64,000 nt of DNA from Flaveria trinervia. Taxonomy: Eukaryota; Streptophyta; Magnoliopsida; Asterales; Asteraceae. A program made the position numbers and the translations under genes. Below the pieces are notes generated by a model that was given only the letters and a program-made list of their open reading frames with translations, was not told the DNA's origin and searched no databases. Positions 32,527 through 43,763 of the stretch are shown here, in pieces; position 1 is the first letter of the stretch, and each line of letters begins with the position of its first letter. The DNA is taken from NCBI GenBank assembly GCA_025506515.1, contig JACCIX010000331.1, positions 52,680-116,679 on the forward strand, written 5' to 3'.

Positions 32527-33424
32527 TGTTGGACCAAAAGAACCAATGAGCCAAGATCAGAAAACCTCTAAGTCCCACATGGTATCACAACAACTGCTGA
32601 AAGCCTCATCAGCAGTTTGACAAGTGCTGAAGACTTCAACAGCTGAAGATCAAGTGCTGAAGACTGCATCAGCTGAAGAACTAAAGTGCTGAAGTACAAC
32701 AGCTGAAGAACGCAAGTGCTGAAGCTGAAAGACCAAAGTACTGAAGTACAACAGCTGAAGAGTTTACAAGTGCTGAAGATCAACAACTGATGTACAAAGT
32801 CTGAAGACAAAGACTGAAACATCAGCTGATGACATCTACTGAAGTCATCAGCTGATGAAACACCTGAAGGTCAAAGTCTGAAGATCAAGTACTGAAGCCT
32901 CAGTAGTTTGTCACAACTGCTGAAGAGTACTTCTTCAGTAGTTGTGATATCAGTAGTTTTATATTTCTAGTTTCAGTAGTTTTATGTTTCAGTAGTTTTG
33001 TAAAACGACTGAAGAGCTTGTTCTTCAGTCGTTGTAGTTTCAGTAGTTTTAATCAGTAGTTTTATATTCTGCACTTAACACTCTGATATGTTCTCAGTAG
33101 TTGTGAACATTTCAGTAGTTTGTTAAGACTTAGTTATTTTTGTAATAGATCTGCCAGTTGTCACTTTCTGTGATAACAGCAGTGATTGTTGCACTCTATA
33201 TAAGGAGTGACAACCATTGTAATATGTGAATGATTTGAATGATTTGATTAGAAATATTCTATATCTATAAACATTCTTGAATCAGAAATATATATCTCTC
33301 ACTATAACCGTATGTGCTCTTAATGCATACAAGTATCGACTTGCTACAATTTGTCTAATTCCTGTTCTTATTCCGCTGCTTTGAACTCTAATACATCAAC
33401 TTGCTTGTGATCGTGATCCTGTCA
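32527..33424 (+). repeat. S1 3' LTR
   Basis: 898 bases, TG...CA, followed by TSD GAGGT. Nearly identical to 20930-21832, differing mainly by short indels. Hairpins at 32913-32945 and 33004-33033; TATA box at 33197. Confidence 0.93.
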
Positions 33425-34270
33425 GAGGTACTCAGAATTCAAGGAGAAGGATCTGGAAGAAACTTAAAGCTTATCTTTTGCATGAAAGCACGTCGAAGTT
33501 TACAAAAACAGTGCTACGCTCTTCTGGCTCATGTAGTAGAAAAGAAAGAAGAAGAGCAGAAATTGGCAGATATTCCAATAGTACAGGACTACTAGATGTG
33601 TTCCCTGATGACTTGTCTGGATTTCCTCCTCCACGACAGGTGGAATTTCGTATAGAGTTGGTGCCTGGAGCTACACCGGTGGCAAAGACACCATATCGGT
33701 TAGCAACGTCCGAAATGCAAGAGTTATCTAGTCAGTTACGGGAACTACTGGAGAAGGGTTTTATCCGGCCGACTCACTCACCATGGGGAGCACCGGTGTT
33801 ATTTGTCAAAAAAAGATGGGTCGTTTCGAATGTGTATCGACTACCGTGAGTTAAACAAGTAAACTGTGAAGAATCGGTATCCTCTCCCCAAAATCGACGA
33901 TCTGTTTGACCAGCTGCAAGGAGCTTCGTATTTCTCCAAGATCGACCTTCGTTCTGGATATCATAAACTAAGGGTTTTCGAGGAGGACATACCGAAAACA
34001 GCGTTTAGAACTCGTTATGGGCACTATGAGTTCTTGGTCATGCCATTTGGGCTGACTAACGCACCAGCTGTGTTTATGGACCTAATGAATCGGGTCTGTA
34101 AGCCTTACTTGGATAAGTTTGTGATCGTATTCATAGACGATATACATATCTACTCCCGATCGAAAGAGGATCACAAAGACCACGTTTGAGCAATACTGGA
34201 ACTGTTACGGGAAGAGAAACTCTTCACCAAGTTCTCGAAGTGTGAATTCTGGTTGCGGAAGTGAAGTTTT
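33425..34270 (+). pseudogene. G3 reverse transcriptase (resumes after S1)
   Basis: After the TSD, 33430-33595 finishes the protease-RT linker; 33596-33849 gives DVFPDDLSGFPPPRQVEF and FIRPTHSPWGAPVLFVKK. A frameshift and an in-frame TAA near 33860 precede 33866-34189, with LPKIDDLFDQLQGA, FSKIDLRSGYHKL and FGLTNAPAVFMDLMNRV. The catalytic F-I-D-D is intact at 34130-34141. The frame ends at a TGA at 34187-34189 where relatives have Arg. Thumb sequence continues with a TAG near 34337. Confidence 0.87.
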
Positions 34271-34920
34271 TGGGTCATGTGGTTAACGAGGATAGGATTC
34301 ATGTAGATCCCGACAAGATCGAAGCGGTGAAGAAATAGGATACACCTCAAACACCTTCAGAGATACGGCAATTCTTAGGATTCGCCGAATACTATCGCCG
34401 TTTCATCGCGAACTTTTCAAAGATCGCTCAACCGTTAACGCTGCTGACTCAAAACGACAAGAAGTTTGATTGGGGACAGGCACAAGAACAAGCATTCCAA
34501 ACGTTGAAAGAGAAGTTGCGCAATGCACCGATATTGTCCCTTCCAGACGGAACTGATGATTTTGTGGTATACTGCGATGCTTCACATCAAGGATTGGGAT
34601 GTGTACTAATGCAGAAAGATAAGGTGATTGCCTACGGTTCACGACAACTTAAGGTGCACGAAAAGAACTACACAACTCATGATCTTGAGTTGGGCGCTGT
34701 AGTATTTGCACTTAAGATATGGAGGCATTACCTGTATGGTACCAAATACATCATCTACACTTATCATAAGAGCCTGCAACATATCCTGGATCAGAAGGAG
34801 CTAATATGCGTCAACGACATTGGGTAGAGCTTCTTAGTGACTACGATTGTGAAATCCGGTATCATCCGAGGAAAGCCAACATGGTGGCTGATGCTTTAAG
34901 CTGCAAAGAACGCATGAAAC
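34271..34920 (+). pseudogene. G3 RT connection and RNase H
   Basis: QFLGFAEYYRRFI near 34370-34400, then RNase H at 34504-34827: FVVYCDASHQGLGCVLMQ (first Asp), GSRQLKVHEKNY, THDLELGAVVFALKIWRHYL (Glu), and TYHKSL where relatives have TDHKSL, so a catalytic Asp is Tyr. 34806-34920 completes the domain (YDCEIRYHPRKANMVADAL). Confidence 0.85.
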
Positions 34921-35834
34921 CATTACGTGCTCGAGCGTTGGGATTGACTATCCAAATGAATTTGAAAGCTCAGATCCAAATCGCACAGGTTGAGGCATTG
35001 AAAGAGGAAAACCTTGCGGGAGAAGAATTCCGAGGGTTGGATAAACAAATGATTGCAAGGATGATGGCGTACAATACTTCATAGATCGTATATGGGTACC
35101 CAGATGGGGAGGTGTAGTACCTTGGTCATGGATGAAGCACACAAGACGTGATATTCTATTCATCCTGGTGCAGACAAGATATACCACGATCTTAAGGATC
35201 TGTACTGGTGGCCAGACATGAAGAAAGACATTGCCATGTACGTAGGAAAATGCTTGACATGCTCGAAAGTTAAAGCTGAACATCAGAAACCATCGGGATT
35301 ATTGTAGCAACCTGAAATTCCTGAGTGGAAATGGGAGAACATAGCTATGGATTTCATTACCAAATTCCCTAGAATGAGCAGCGGGCATGATTCGATATGG
35401 GTCGTAGTGGATCAAATGATGAAGTCAGCTCATTTCTTGCCGATCCGAGAAGACTACAAAATGGATAAATTGGCGAGATTGTACACAAAAGAGGTCGTGA
35501 CAAGACATGGAGTACCGTGTCGATCATATCCGACCGTGACAGCCGATTTACTTCACGATTTTGGCAGAAACTACAGAAAGCGATGGGCACTCGATTAGAT
35601 ATGATCACAGCCTATCATCCTCAGACAGATGGCCAAAGTGAACGAACTATACAAACGCTAGAAGACATGTTGAGGGCGTGTGTAATTGACTTTGGTGGTA
35701 GTTGGGATACTCATTTACCATTGATTGAGTTCTCTTACAACAACAACTGCCATACGAGCATTGGATGTGCTCCATTTGAAGCGTTGTACGGAAAGAAAAT
35801 GCAGATCTCCTGTTTGTTGGGCCGAGATTGGTGA
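34921..35834 (+). pseudogene. G3 integrase: zinc finger and catalytic core
   Basis: Linker to about 35090, then the HHCC finger region (HPGADKIYHDLKDLYWWPDMKK, CLTCSK; 35157-35270) in a partly shifted frame. The core starts MDFITKFPRMSSGHDS (35347), with WVVVDQMMKSAHF carrying the first Asp, and 35517-35834 with IISDRDSRFTSRFW (second Asp), AYHPQTDGQSERTIQTLED (Glu) and IEFSYNNN. A frameshift at about 35520 separates the two halves. Confidence 0.87.
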
Positions 35835-36414
35835 AAGTCAGCTAACATGCCCAGAGATCATTCAAGAAACAACCGACAAGATTTTACAAATCAAAGACAG
35901 ACTAAAAACTGCTAGAGATCGCCAAAAGAGCTATGCCGACAACCGTCGGAAGCCTCTAGAATTCAACGTTGGAGATCAAGTTTTACTCAAAGTCTCTCCT
36001 TGGAAAGGAATTGTTTGGTTTGGAAATAAAGGGAAGTTAGCCCCAAGATACGTTGGACCATTCGAGATTACATAAAGAATTGGTCCAGTGGATTACCGAT
36101 TAAGGTTACCACAAGAACTCAGTGGCATACATGATACTTTCCACGTGTCGAACCTCAAGAAGTGTTTGGCTGAAGAATCACTTCATGTACCAATTGAGGA
36201 CGTTAAGATTGATGAAAAGCTTCATTTTGTTGAGGAACCCATCGAGATCATGGATCGAAAGGTCAAGCAATTGAAGCGCAGTAGAATACCAATTGTATGC
36301 GTGAGATGGAATTCAAAACGAGGGCCAGAGTTTACATGGGAACGGGAAGATCAGATGAAAATCAAATATCCACATCTATTCGAGGATGACACTCTTGGAC
36401 CTAACTCCAGCTGA
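35835..36414 (+). pseudogene. G3 integrase C terminus with chromodomain-like end
   Basis: QKSYADNRRKPLEFNVGDQV, LKVSPWKGIVWFGNKGKL and YVGPFEIT (to 36075, stop TAA), then 36088-36414 with LPQELSGIHDTFHVSNLKKC and a C-terminal RIPIVCVRWNSKRGPEFTWE followed by KYPHLFED. The last block is the chromodomain-like end of Tekay/Del-type chromoviruses, which can direct integration to marked chromatin. The lineage assignment is tentative. Confidence 0.75.
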
Positions 36415-36448
36415 ATTTCAGGACGAAATTTTCTCAACTGGGGGATAC
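36415..36448 (+). other. G3 polypurine tract
   Basis: ACTGGGGGATAC (36437-36448) precedes the 3' LTR. Confidence 0.7.
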
Positions 36449-39071
36449 TGTGTTATCCGTCACCACAAGGTCGGTCAATTAACATGATTATCTGTTAACT
36501 CTTCTTTGATCATTCATTCCTCATCTTTATTTACTCCTTGTGTGAATATCATACTTGCTTTATTATCTTTGTGCTTGTGTTTCTTTCGTGAACATGTGCT
36601 ATGCTTAAAACTTTTACAAACTTCCATCGTTGATATTACTAAAAATATCACTTATATATAAATTTATTGTCATTAATAAAACCATTTTAAGTTCCAATTA
36701 ACATTAAATATATTCCTAACATTAAGATAACAAACATTTTTAAAGTCGTTTTCAACCGAAACAAACTTGGGAACCCGGGGCGAAGTGCGGGGACTAAAAT
36801 TGACATTTTGCAAACTTGGGATGGGTATAAAAACCCCATTCCCAGCCATTCTTCCTCACTTCATCTTCTTCTTCTTCATTCTTCTCCACTTCACATCTTC
36901 ATCATCTTTACACCAAAACCGCCCCGTTTCGTCTCGTTTTTCATCGTCTAGACTTCATCTACAACCTAGTCTACTCCATCCTTGTAGGTAGACGACCTTG
37001 GTTGTCCCTTTCTTGCTCATTTTACTGCTTTCCATTTCTAGGGTTTTGGGTGTTCGGGTCAACCCGAACACAAGAGGTCGTGTGGGTGCGTGTGATGTCT
37101 TTCTGCGTGTGCTTCTTGTTTGTGTGTGTTTGTAGTGTGTTTCTGGAGATCCTTGTTGTGTAAAATTCGTGCTCAGGGCAGCCAAAGGCTGCTCTGCACT
37201 TCAGTAGTCGCGAACCTGTAGTTCAGGCGACTGGGTCTGTCATGCGACTGAGCCGTGCGACTGGGTGAGTCGTGCGACTGAGTCATGCGACTGAGTCATT
37301 CGGGCGATTGAGTCGGGCGACTGGGGATGTCATGCGACCGAGTCGTGCGATCGAATTAATGTGTGCGATTGAGTCAATGCGGATGAATGTTGTGTGCGAC
37401 TGATTCAATGCGGATGAATGTTGTGTGCGATTGAGTCAATGCGGATGAATGTTGTGTGCAATTGAGTCATGCGACCGAATGGATGTATGCGACTGTGCGT
37501 GCGTCGCACGACTGAAGGTGAATCGTACGAATGAAGGTTCAGTGGTACGAATGAAACTAATTCGTACGAATGAAGGTTGATTCATGCGTATGGAGGTTAA
37601 GTCGTGCGATTGGGTGTTGTGTGGTATGACTGAATACCAGCTGTGCGAATGAAGGTCCAATCATACAAATGAAGCTGATTCGTACGATTGAAGGTTGATT
37701 CGTATGAATGGAGTGTTGAGTCGAACGTCTAGTCCTATTGTGTAACTGATGATGTTGTGTGTGTGAATTCCCTTCTTGAATGTCATATGATGATAAGGTA
37801 ACATCAATACAAGTGTCATTGCTTGACCACAAAGATTAAAGTCAACGCTATCAACATGTAGAGACTATTTCAATTTAAATCAACCTAACATTTTACAATT
37901 ATGAACAACGCATTTGGGATTACAAATGTGTAACAAGTACTTTCTCTTATAACAATGGGATCTTTACACAAATTTCATTGGCAATGACGACTCCTTCCAG
38001 TACTTGGATCTACATAAGATCTGATACGTGTGTCCGCTTGTGTGTGTTACCCACAACCGAACCGATACAACCCGAAACGACCGAACATTACTATATGCTT
38101 TATACATATCATTAATGCTTAACAATAACTGTCAATAGGTGTTTGACCGTTCTTTGCATACTACACTTGGGAACTTTGATCATACATACTTATCACCTAA
38201 CAAGTGACTTTCGTGGCCCCTTTTTATGCTTATACTACTTTTCAATCATTTACAAACATGGGGGAAAGTATGCTCACCCGTTTTCTATGCTGTACAACTT
38301 ACATACGATTTACATACTTGGAATCAACATGCTATTGTTTTGTGAGTACTTATCAGATACATGCTTGAGTCTGCTGTGTGGTTCTTTCTTACCAGTGTGG
38401 AACCGACGGATAGGTATTGGTAGTAATACTTGGGTTGACACCCCCACCCTCGTTGTTGGTATACTAGTTAGTACCAACAGTCGCCAGGAACGGGCCTTGG
38501 GTGAATATATTCCGACAAGATTCTTTGTGTACGTCGTTAGGTTTAGTTGTAAAGCTCAGGTCATGTGATTTTGCTTACTTATAACTGTATGCATGGTATT
38601 CCGCAACAAACTATTATACAGCATCAATACTTATTTACTTTTAACCTGCGAGCTTACCAACAATTTTGTTGACCATTTTGAGCATATCTTTTCAGGTGAT
38701 CATGCTAACTGAAGATCTAGGTGGCTTCCTTAGAGGAGACCCTAGGATGTATTTTGTTGCTAAACATGTCATTTGAAAACATTTGTTGTAATCTGTTTCC
38801 AACCACGTTATACTTTTGTAAACTTGTTCCCGGGTTGTGGGAATTGCATACAATGTTATCATCTTTGTTTATGTGACTCATGTATCATGTTTATGCTTAT
38901 GGCTATGTTGTCGTGAATATTGACTAAACACGACACAAGTCCCTTGTTGTCGGGTGTCGTGATGACACGCTTGTCATCATTTATTATATTGCATCTCTAT
39001 CGTTTACCATGTGTTATGACGATCCCGTCTCGTTACATCCCCGTGTTTCCGCTCTTAGCGGGGGTGTGATA
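36449..39071 (+). repeat. G3 3' LTR
   Basis: Starts TGTGTTATCCGTCACC and ends GTGTGATA, where the 5' LTR ends GTGTGACA. Includes the TATA box (36836), motif array (37220-37725) and acceptor-like TTTTCAG ending 38695. Its right half was the template for the inverted copy at 49491-51483. Confidence 0.9.
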
Positions 39072-39326
39072 GTTTGGTGGTGTTTGTAGGTGCTTGAACT
39101 CAGTTGTAAAATGGTTAGAAAGGAAGAAATACCCAAGTTGCATCAGGTGTGTTCTAGACCCCGGTTTTTACTCCTTTTAAACTCTCTTTGGGGCTGAAAA
39201 TGTATTCAAACGATTTTCAAAGTTTATGTATATTTACCCCTATGTATTATGCATGTTGGATGTTAATTCTTGAATGCTTGTAGGTTATTCATGTTTAGAA
39301 TAGCCATATTAAGCTTAGAACAGATG
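39072..39326 (+). repeat. 255-bp host segment duplicated on both sides of G3 (right copy)
   Basis: Same length as 15780-16034, with about 15 differences. The right copy is farther from the G2 3' LTR than the left copy is. Confidence 0.85.
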
Positions 39327-39374
39327 GGTTTGATGATTGGGTATGTAAACATACTAGAAACATGTTACACAGAA

Positions 39375-39785
39375 GGTCCATGCGCCTAGATAAGGCTCAT
39401 GCGCCTGAAAATGCCTTAGAAAGATTTAAGTGTAATCCATGCGCCTGAACAGTAGCCCATGCGCCTAAAGATTGCCGTAGAAATATTTAAGTATAGCCTA
39501 TGCACCTGAACAGTGGTCCATGCGCCTAGAAATATTAGCCGGACGACTAAGTGTAGGGCCATGCGCTCCAATAGTGCCCATGCGCCCAAGTGGCTCATGC
39601 GCCTAAGTGTCCATGCGTCCGAATGACCCATGCGCCTAAGTGTTCATACGCCCGAATAGTGCCCATGAGCCTGAATAGTTCATGCGCCTCAGTGATAAAT
39701 GATTAAATGTTGGCTGATGCGCCTACATAGTGATGAAACGCCCAAATAGGGCTCATGCGCCCAAATAGTGTCAAAGCGCCCAGAC
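39375..39785 (+). repeat. TGCGCCTGA/TGCGCCTAA motif array in G2 5' LTR
   Basis: Units such as CATGCGCCTGAA, CATGCGCCTAAG and CATGCGCCCAAG at 15-25 base spacing. Counterparts at 47480-47890 and, inverted, at 50030-50440. Confidence 0.85.
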
Positions 39786-40200
39786 ACTTAGAAATTTATA
39801 CAGAATTTTTGAGAGTCTGTGCTTTTATGGTTTTGACCGAGGTTGACTAGGGCAATTTATGATGATGTTCCATGCATGATTATGATTTTTCCTTATTATT
39901 ATTATTGCTATTATTATTATTACTTATAGTATGTGACTTTACGTGGTATGTTTATTATCGTAACGTAAAGTATATTGTAATAATAAAGAGAAAGAGCAAT
40001 AAAGAAAAGAAGAGGAACATTAATAAAATGTTAACAAGTCTTGCAAGCTTATAGGAGGTACACGACCATGTTGTCGTTAGCTCAACTGTGTTGCAGGTTA
40101 GCTACCCTATTATGCACACAGGGCCAGTCAAATGAGATTGGCAGGACCATTGCAGCGTGCCCTTGGTGATTGGGTTGGCCTTGTATACAGTATATAGAAC

Positions 40201-40309
40201 CCTTTCGAGGGATACAGATGACCTTTTCAAGGGATACAGATGACCTGTTCGAGGGATACAGATGACCTTTTCGAGGGATATAGATGACCCTTTTAAGGGA
40301 TATAGATGG
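40201..40309 (+). repeat. 22-bp minisatellite, five units
   Basis: Units CCTTTTCGAGGGATACAG plus ATGA with small changes. A similar array lies at about 48305-48412 in the 3' LTR, and four inverted units at 49527-49615 start the inverted copy. Confidence 0.85.
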
Positions 40310-40790
40310 CCCATCACCCGTTTTCGATCACGCACATAGTTGGGGTATTGCTCATTGGTCCATACAGAAAGTGAAAGATAAATATAAAAGATTATAGAAC
40401 ATACAAGGCATACAGTAAAGAGAACGAACAGTATATGTTCATATAGTTAATGCGTGCTCGCATATACAGTATAGAGTTGTATTTTACAGAAAAGAGTATT
40501 TTCATATACAACATACCGAAAGTATTTTATTACTTTAAAAATAGAACTCACTCAGCAACGCTGACTTTTATACATTTTCAGTTGGCAGGTAATTATTGTT
40601 GAGGATGACACGAGGGTGAAGCTACCCGGCAGGGAAAGACTGACATCCATTCGTATTCTATGTTGCTGTTGTTTTGTAATGCAGTAAAACAATTCTTTTG
40701 TAAACAGTAAACGATGATGTATTGCTTAACAACAATGTTTTAAATGAAATGAATGGTTTTTGATAAATTATTTCTGTTGCTTAAGTTTGT

Positions 40791-40872
40791 ATAATTATAA
40801 TGTTTAATGTTTTAGCTGCTGTGATTGACCAACTGTGAGGTCTCCGGGAACTGGGCCTTACAAGTTGGTATC
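40791..40872 (+). repeat. 82-bp direct repeat flanking the solo LTR (left copy)
   Basis: LTR end plus AGTTGGTATC of the primer-binding site, repeated at 41774-41855. By eye the two copies are identical. Confidence 0.9.
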
Positions 40873-41772
40873 TGTTGGATCAAAAGAACCAATGAGCTAA
40901 GATCAGAAAACCTCTAAGTCCCACATGGTATCACAACAATTGCTGAAAGCCTCATCAGTAGTTTGACAAAGTGCTGAAGACTTCAACAGCTGGAGATTAA
41001 GTGCTGAAGACCTCAACAGCTGAAGAACTAAAGTACTGAAGTACAACAGCTGAAGAACACAAGTGCTGAAGCTGAAAGACCAAAGTACTGAAGTACAACA
41101 GCTGAAGAGTTTACAAGTACTGAAGATCAACAACTGATGTACAAAGTCTGAAGACAAAGACTGAAGACATCAGCTGATGATATCTACTGAAGTCATCAGC
41201 TGATGAAACACCTGAAGGTCAAAGTCTGAAGATCAAGTACTGAAGCCTCAGTAGTTTGTCACAACTGCTGAAGAGTACTTCTTCAGTAGTTGTGATATCA
41301 GTAGTTTTATATTTTTATGTTTCAGTAGTTTTGTAAAACGACCGAAGAGCTTGTTCTTCAGTCGTTGTAGTTTCAGTAGTTTTATATTTTGTACTTAACA
41401 CTCTGATATGTTCTCAGTAGTTGTGAACATTCAGTAGTTTGTTAAGAGTTAGTTATTTTTGTATTAGATCTGCCAGTTGTCACTTTCCGTGATAACAGCA
41501 GTGATTGTTGCACTCTATATAAGGAGTGACAACTATTGTAATATATGAATGAATGAATGGGATGAATGAATGAATGGAATGAATGAATGATTTGATTGGA
41601 AATATTCTACATCTATAAACATTCCCTGAAATCAGAAATATATATTCTCTCCCTATAACCGTATGCGCTCTTAATGCATACAAGTATCGATTGCTTGCTA
41701 CAATCTGTCTAATTCCTGTTTGTATTCCGCTGCTTTAAATCCTAATACATCAAACTTGTGATCACTGATCCT
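40873..41772 (+). mobile_element. SIRE subfamily-2 LTR without internal region, in the G2 primer-binding site
   Basis: Starts TGTTGGATC like S1 and follows the S1 LTR throughout, including the TATA box (41516), but ends at CTGATCCT, four bases short of the S1 LTR end. It has an ATGAATGA-type expansion near 41545-41590. It lies after TTGGTATC of the G2 primer-binding site. There is no 5-bp TSD; 82 bp of host sequence are duplicated instead. Confidence 0.9.
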
Positions 41773-41773
41773 A

Positions 41774-41855
41774 ATAATTATAATGTTTAATGTTTTAGCT
41801 GCTGTGATTGACCAACTGTGAGGTCTCCGGGAACTGGGCCTTACAAGTTGGTATC
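41774..41855 (+). repeat. 82-bp direct repeat flanking the solo LTR (right copy)
   Basis: Second copy of 40791-40872. It restores the LTR end and the start of the primer-binding site, so G2 continues intact from here. Confidence 0.9.
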
Positions 41856-41861
41856 AAAGCC
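41846..41861 (+). promoter_or_regulatory. G2 primer-binding site
   Basis: AGTTGGTATCAAAGCC, one mismatch to the G1 site. The first copy at 40863 is cut by the solo LTR. Confidence 0.85.
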
Positions 41862-42191
41862 AATGTTTAAGAGAATTGGGTTAAATTAACTTTTAAAACC
41901 TAAACTGAAAATGGGACAAATGGAGGGATGTCAGCCCGAGTAGCTACGTGCGATCACGTATGTCTTTTCTAAATGTTAACCGGTGTTATGTGCGCATGCT
42001 ATTTGATTATGTGCTCGTAGTAGATTTAGATACTGATTAAGTCAGGATAGGAGATACTTGGGGTATGAAGAGTAAAGTAAGTGGCTAATCACAACTGGCC
42101 ACTATAATTAGGGACTTACTATACTTGACATAAACTGAGTGTAACTTGAATGACTGCGTTGGTGTTTGAATCTTATAGTATGCGTTAGAGG

Positions 42192-43448
42192 ATGGTTGGT
42201 GGTAGATCTTCGAAAGCCTCTCATGGTGGAGTTCACGGTGTTGCCCCGCAACCCAAGAAAGGGAGACCTAGAGTTGAGAAAGTAGTTCATGAAGAACCAG
42301 AGTCCCCTCATCCGGAGGGTGGCGACGAGAGCGCCAATCTGAGAGCCTCAGTAAAGGATGTTGTGGTGGAAGAGGTTCATCAGGTCATGTAGACGATTCT
42401 ACCGTCTTTGGTGATCGAAGTGATCAAGGCAGTAAGGGAGGGGGAAAGAAAGGAGAGAAACAGGTCCTTGGGAGGACGGGAACAACCAGAGCTGGAAACA
42501 GTTCTCTCTGATGATGAGGAGGAGGAAGAAGAAGAGCCTGCGCCGGAGGCGACCCGTGGTTGTAACTATAGGGCGTTTATGAGATGCAAGCCCCTTACTT
42601 TCGATTGAAACGACACTGCTGTAGCTGCTCACTGGTGGGTGAGGGAAATGGAGGTTGTCCTTGATATCAGTGAGTGCCGTGAAGATCAGAAGGTGAAATT
42701 CGCTACTCACTCTTTTGTGGAATCGGCTTTGTGCTGGTGGGACAACATTGTCCAAGCCGAGGGTAGCAGGGCTATTGGGAGAATGAGATGACCAGAACTG
42801 AAGAAGTTAGTGATTGAGGAATTCTATCCTCACAGAGAGATGAACAAGGTAGAAAGAGATTTCTTGCAGCTGGAGGCGGGAACGATGACACACTAGCAAT
42901 ACACCACTAAATTTAATGAAATGGCGTGGCTGGTGCCTGATCAAGTGACACCATTGTCACAAAAGATTAAAACATACATCCAGGGGCTGCCGGCAGATAT
43001 CCGTAGGCATATGATCACCGCCCGGCCGAGCACTTTTAGGTCGGCGGCTGATTTGGCTGGTAGATTATATGACGAGCGCGAGGTGGTGGTGGCTGAGGTG
43101 AAGAAAACGAGTGGGGATGGAAGGAACAGGAATGGGAAGAGATTTGGACGTGGTGGTTTTACTTCAAACAACAAGAAGGTGAAGGTGAATGACCGGGGAG
43201 TGTCGTCAAGATCCGGGCTGAGGAGGTGTGACAAATGTGGAAGGGAGCATACTAGTGAGTGCAGGATGGCAATGAACGTATGCTTCAGGTGTGGTCAGCC
43301 TGGCCACATTGCTAGAGACTGTAAGAAGCCAAGGGCGGAGAGCTCTAGAGCAGAGAAGAAGAAGCCGGAAGAAGGAGGAAAGAGGGCAAGTGCTAGAGCT
43401 TACACTATGACCCGAGAGGAAGCCAGAGCTGATCCCGATGTTATGTAA
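42192..43448 (+). pseudogene. G2 gag
   Basis: ATG at 42192 (MVGGRSSKASHGGVHG), an acidic stretch (LSDDEEEEEEEPAPEA, about 42509-42550) and the start of the Retrotrans_gag domain (YRAFMRCKPLTFD) up to a TGA at 42606. The central domain is present in shifted frames (WWVREMEVVLDISEC, ALCWWDNIV, VIEEFYPHREMN). 42921-43448 is open, with IQGLPADIRRHMI, a basic stretch, CDKCGREHTSEC and one CCHC knuckle (CFRCGQPGHIARDC, about 43281-43322). More complete than G1 gag. Confidence 0.87.
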
Positions 43449-43479
43449 GGTATGTTTCTAGTAAACCAAACTTGTGCCT

Positions 43480-43763
43480 CTGTATTGTTTGATTTCAGTG
43501 CTAGCAGGAGTTTTATTCCACTACTTTCTGTGCTAAGTTGCCTGTTAGTAGTAGAGAGGTCAGTGCACCATTCGATGTAGAAATTCTATTGGTAAGTCCA
43601 CTAGAATTACTGATATGATAGAGGACTATGCCATAGAACTAGAAGGTCATAGGTTTGCTGCTAGGTTACACGTGATACCCCTAGGTGGATTTGATGTAGT
43701 ACTGGGGATGGACCGGTTAGCAACCTATGAAGCAAACATCGTGTGTCGCAAGAAGATGATTTG
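43480..43763 (+). pseudogene. G2 protease, active site lost
   Basis: The active-site region reads LFDFSASRS where G1 has SDSGASRN, so the Ser-Gly of the D-S-G triplet is gone. The rest is frameshifted, with a recognisable GFDVVLGMDRLATYEANIVC end (about 43690-43750). Confidence 0.8.

Larger units (their letters stand above)
20930..33424 (+). mobile_element. S1: SIRE/Maximus-type Ty1/copia retrotransposon with a third ORF
   Basis: A 12.5-kb element bounded by TGTTGGACC (20930) and CCTGTCA (33424) with TSD GAGGT (20925-20929 and 33425-33429). Order: LTR, tRNA-Met PBS, long gag, protease, integrase, RT, RNase H, spacer, a third ORF of about 3.3 kb, PPT, LTR. The LTRs differ by only one or two substitutions by eye but by about eight short indels, so it is the youngest complete element here. 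The ORFs have frameshifts, which may be partly assembly error. Confidence 0.93.
16035..39071 (+). mobile_element. G3: Ty3/gypsy (chromovirus-like) retrotransposon within the G2 5' LTR
   Basis: Two LTRs of about 2.6 kb (16035-18621 and 36449-39071), a tRNA-Met primer-binding site, gag, protease, RT, RNase H, integrase, a chromodomain-like C terminus and a polypurine tract. S1 is inserted in its protease gene. No 5-bp TSD is present; it is flanked by the 255-bp duplicated G2 LTR segment, and its 5' terminus lacks the first 4-6 bases (TGTGTT) seen in the 3' LTR. Its RT box F-I-D-D is intact, but frameshifts and a stop after KIDLRS-type regions break the polyprotein. Confidence 0.9.
39072..40862 (+). 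repeat. G2 5' LTR, right part
   Basis: Begins with a second copy of the 255-bp segment, then continues as LTR to CCTTACA (40862). Includes a motif array of CATGCGCCTGAA units, a TTA-rich microsatellite (39893-39930), a 22-bp minisatellite, a CTGAC branch-point-like motif (40561) and acceptor TTTTCAG ending 40581. Confidence 0.85.

Noticed and set aside
39872..40054. 60-codon frame with a leucine run, found identically at 49759-49941
   Set aside because: The leucine run is a TTA microsatellite in the G2 LTR; identity reflects the inverted duplication, not selection on a protein.
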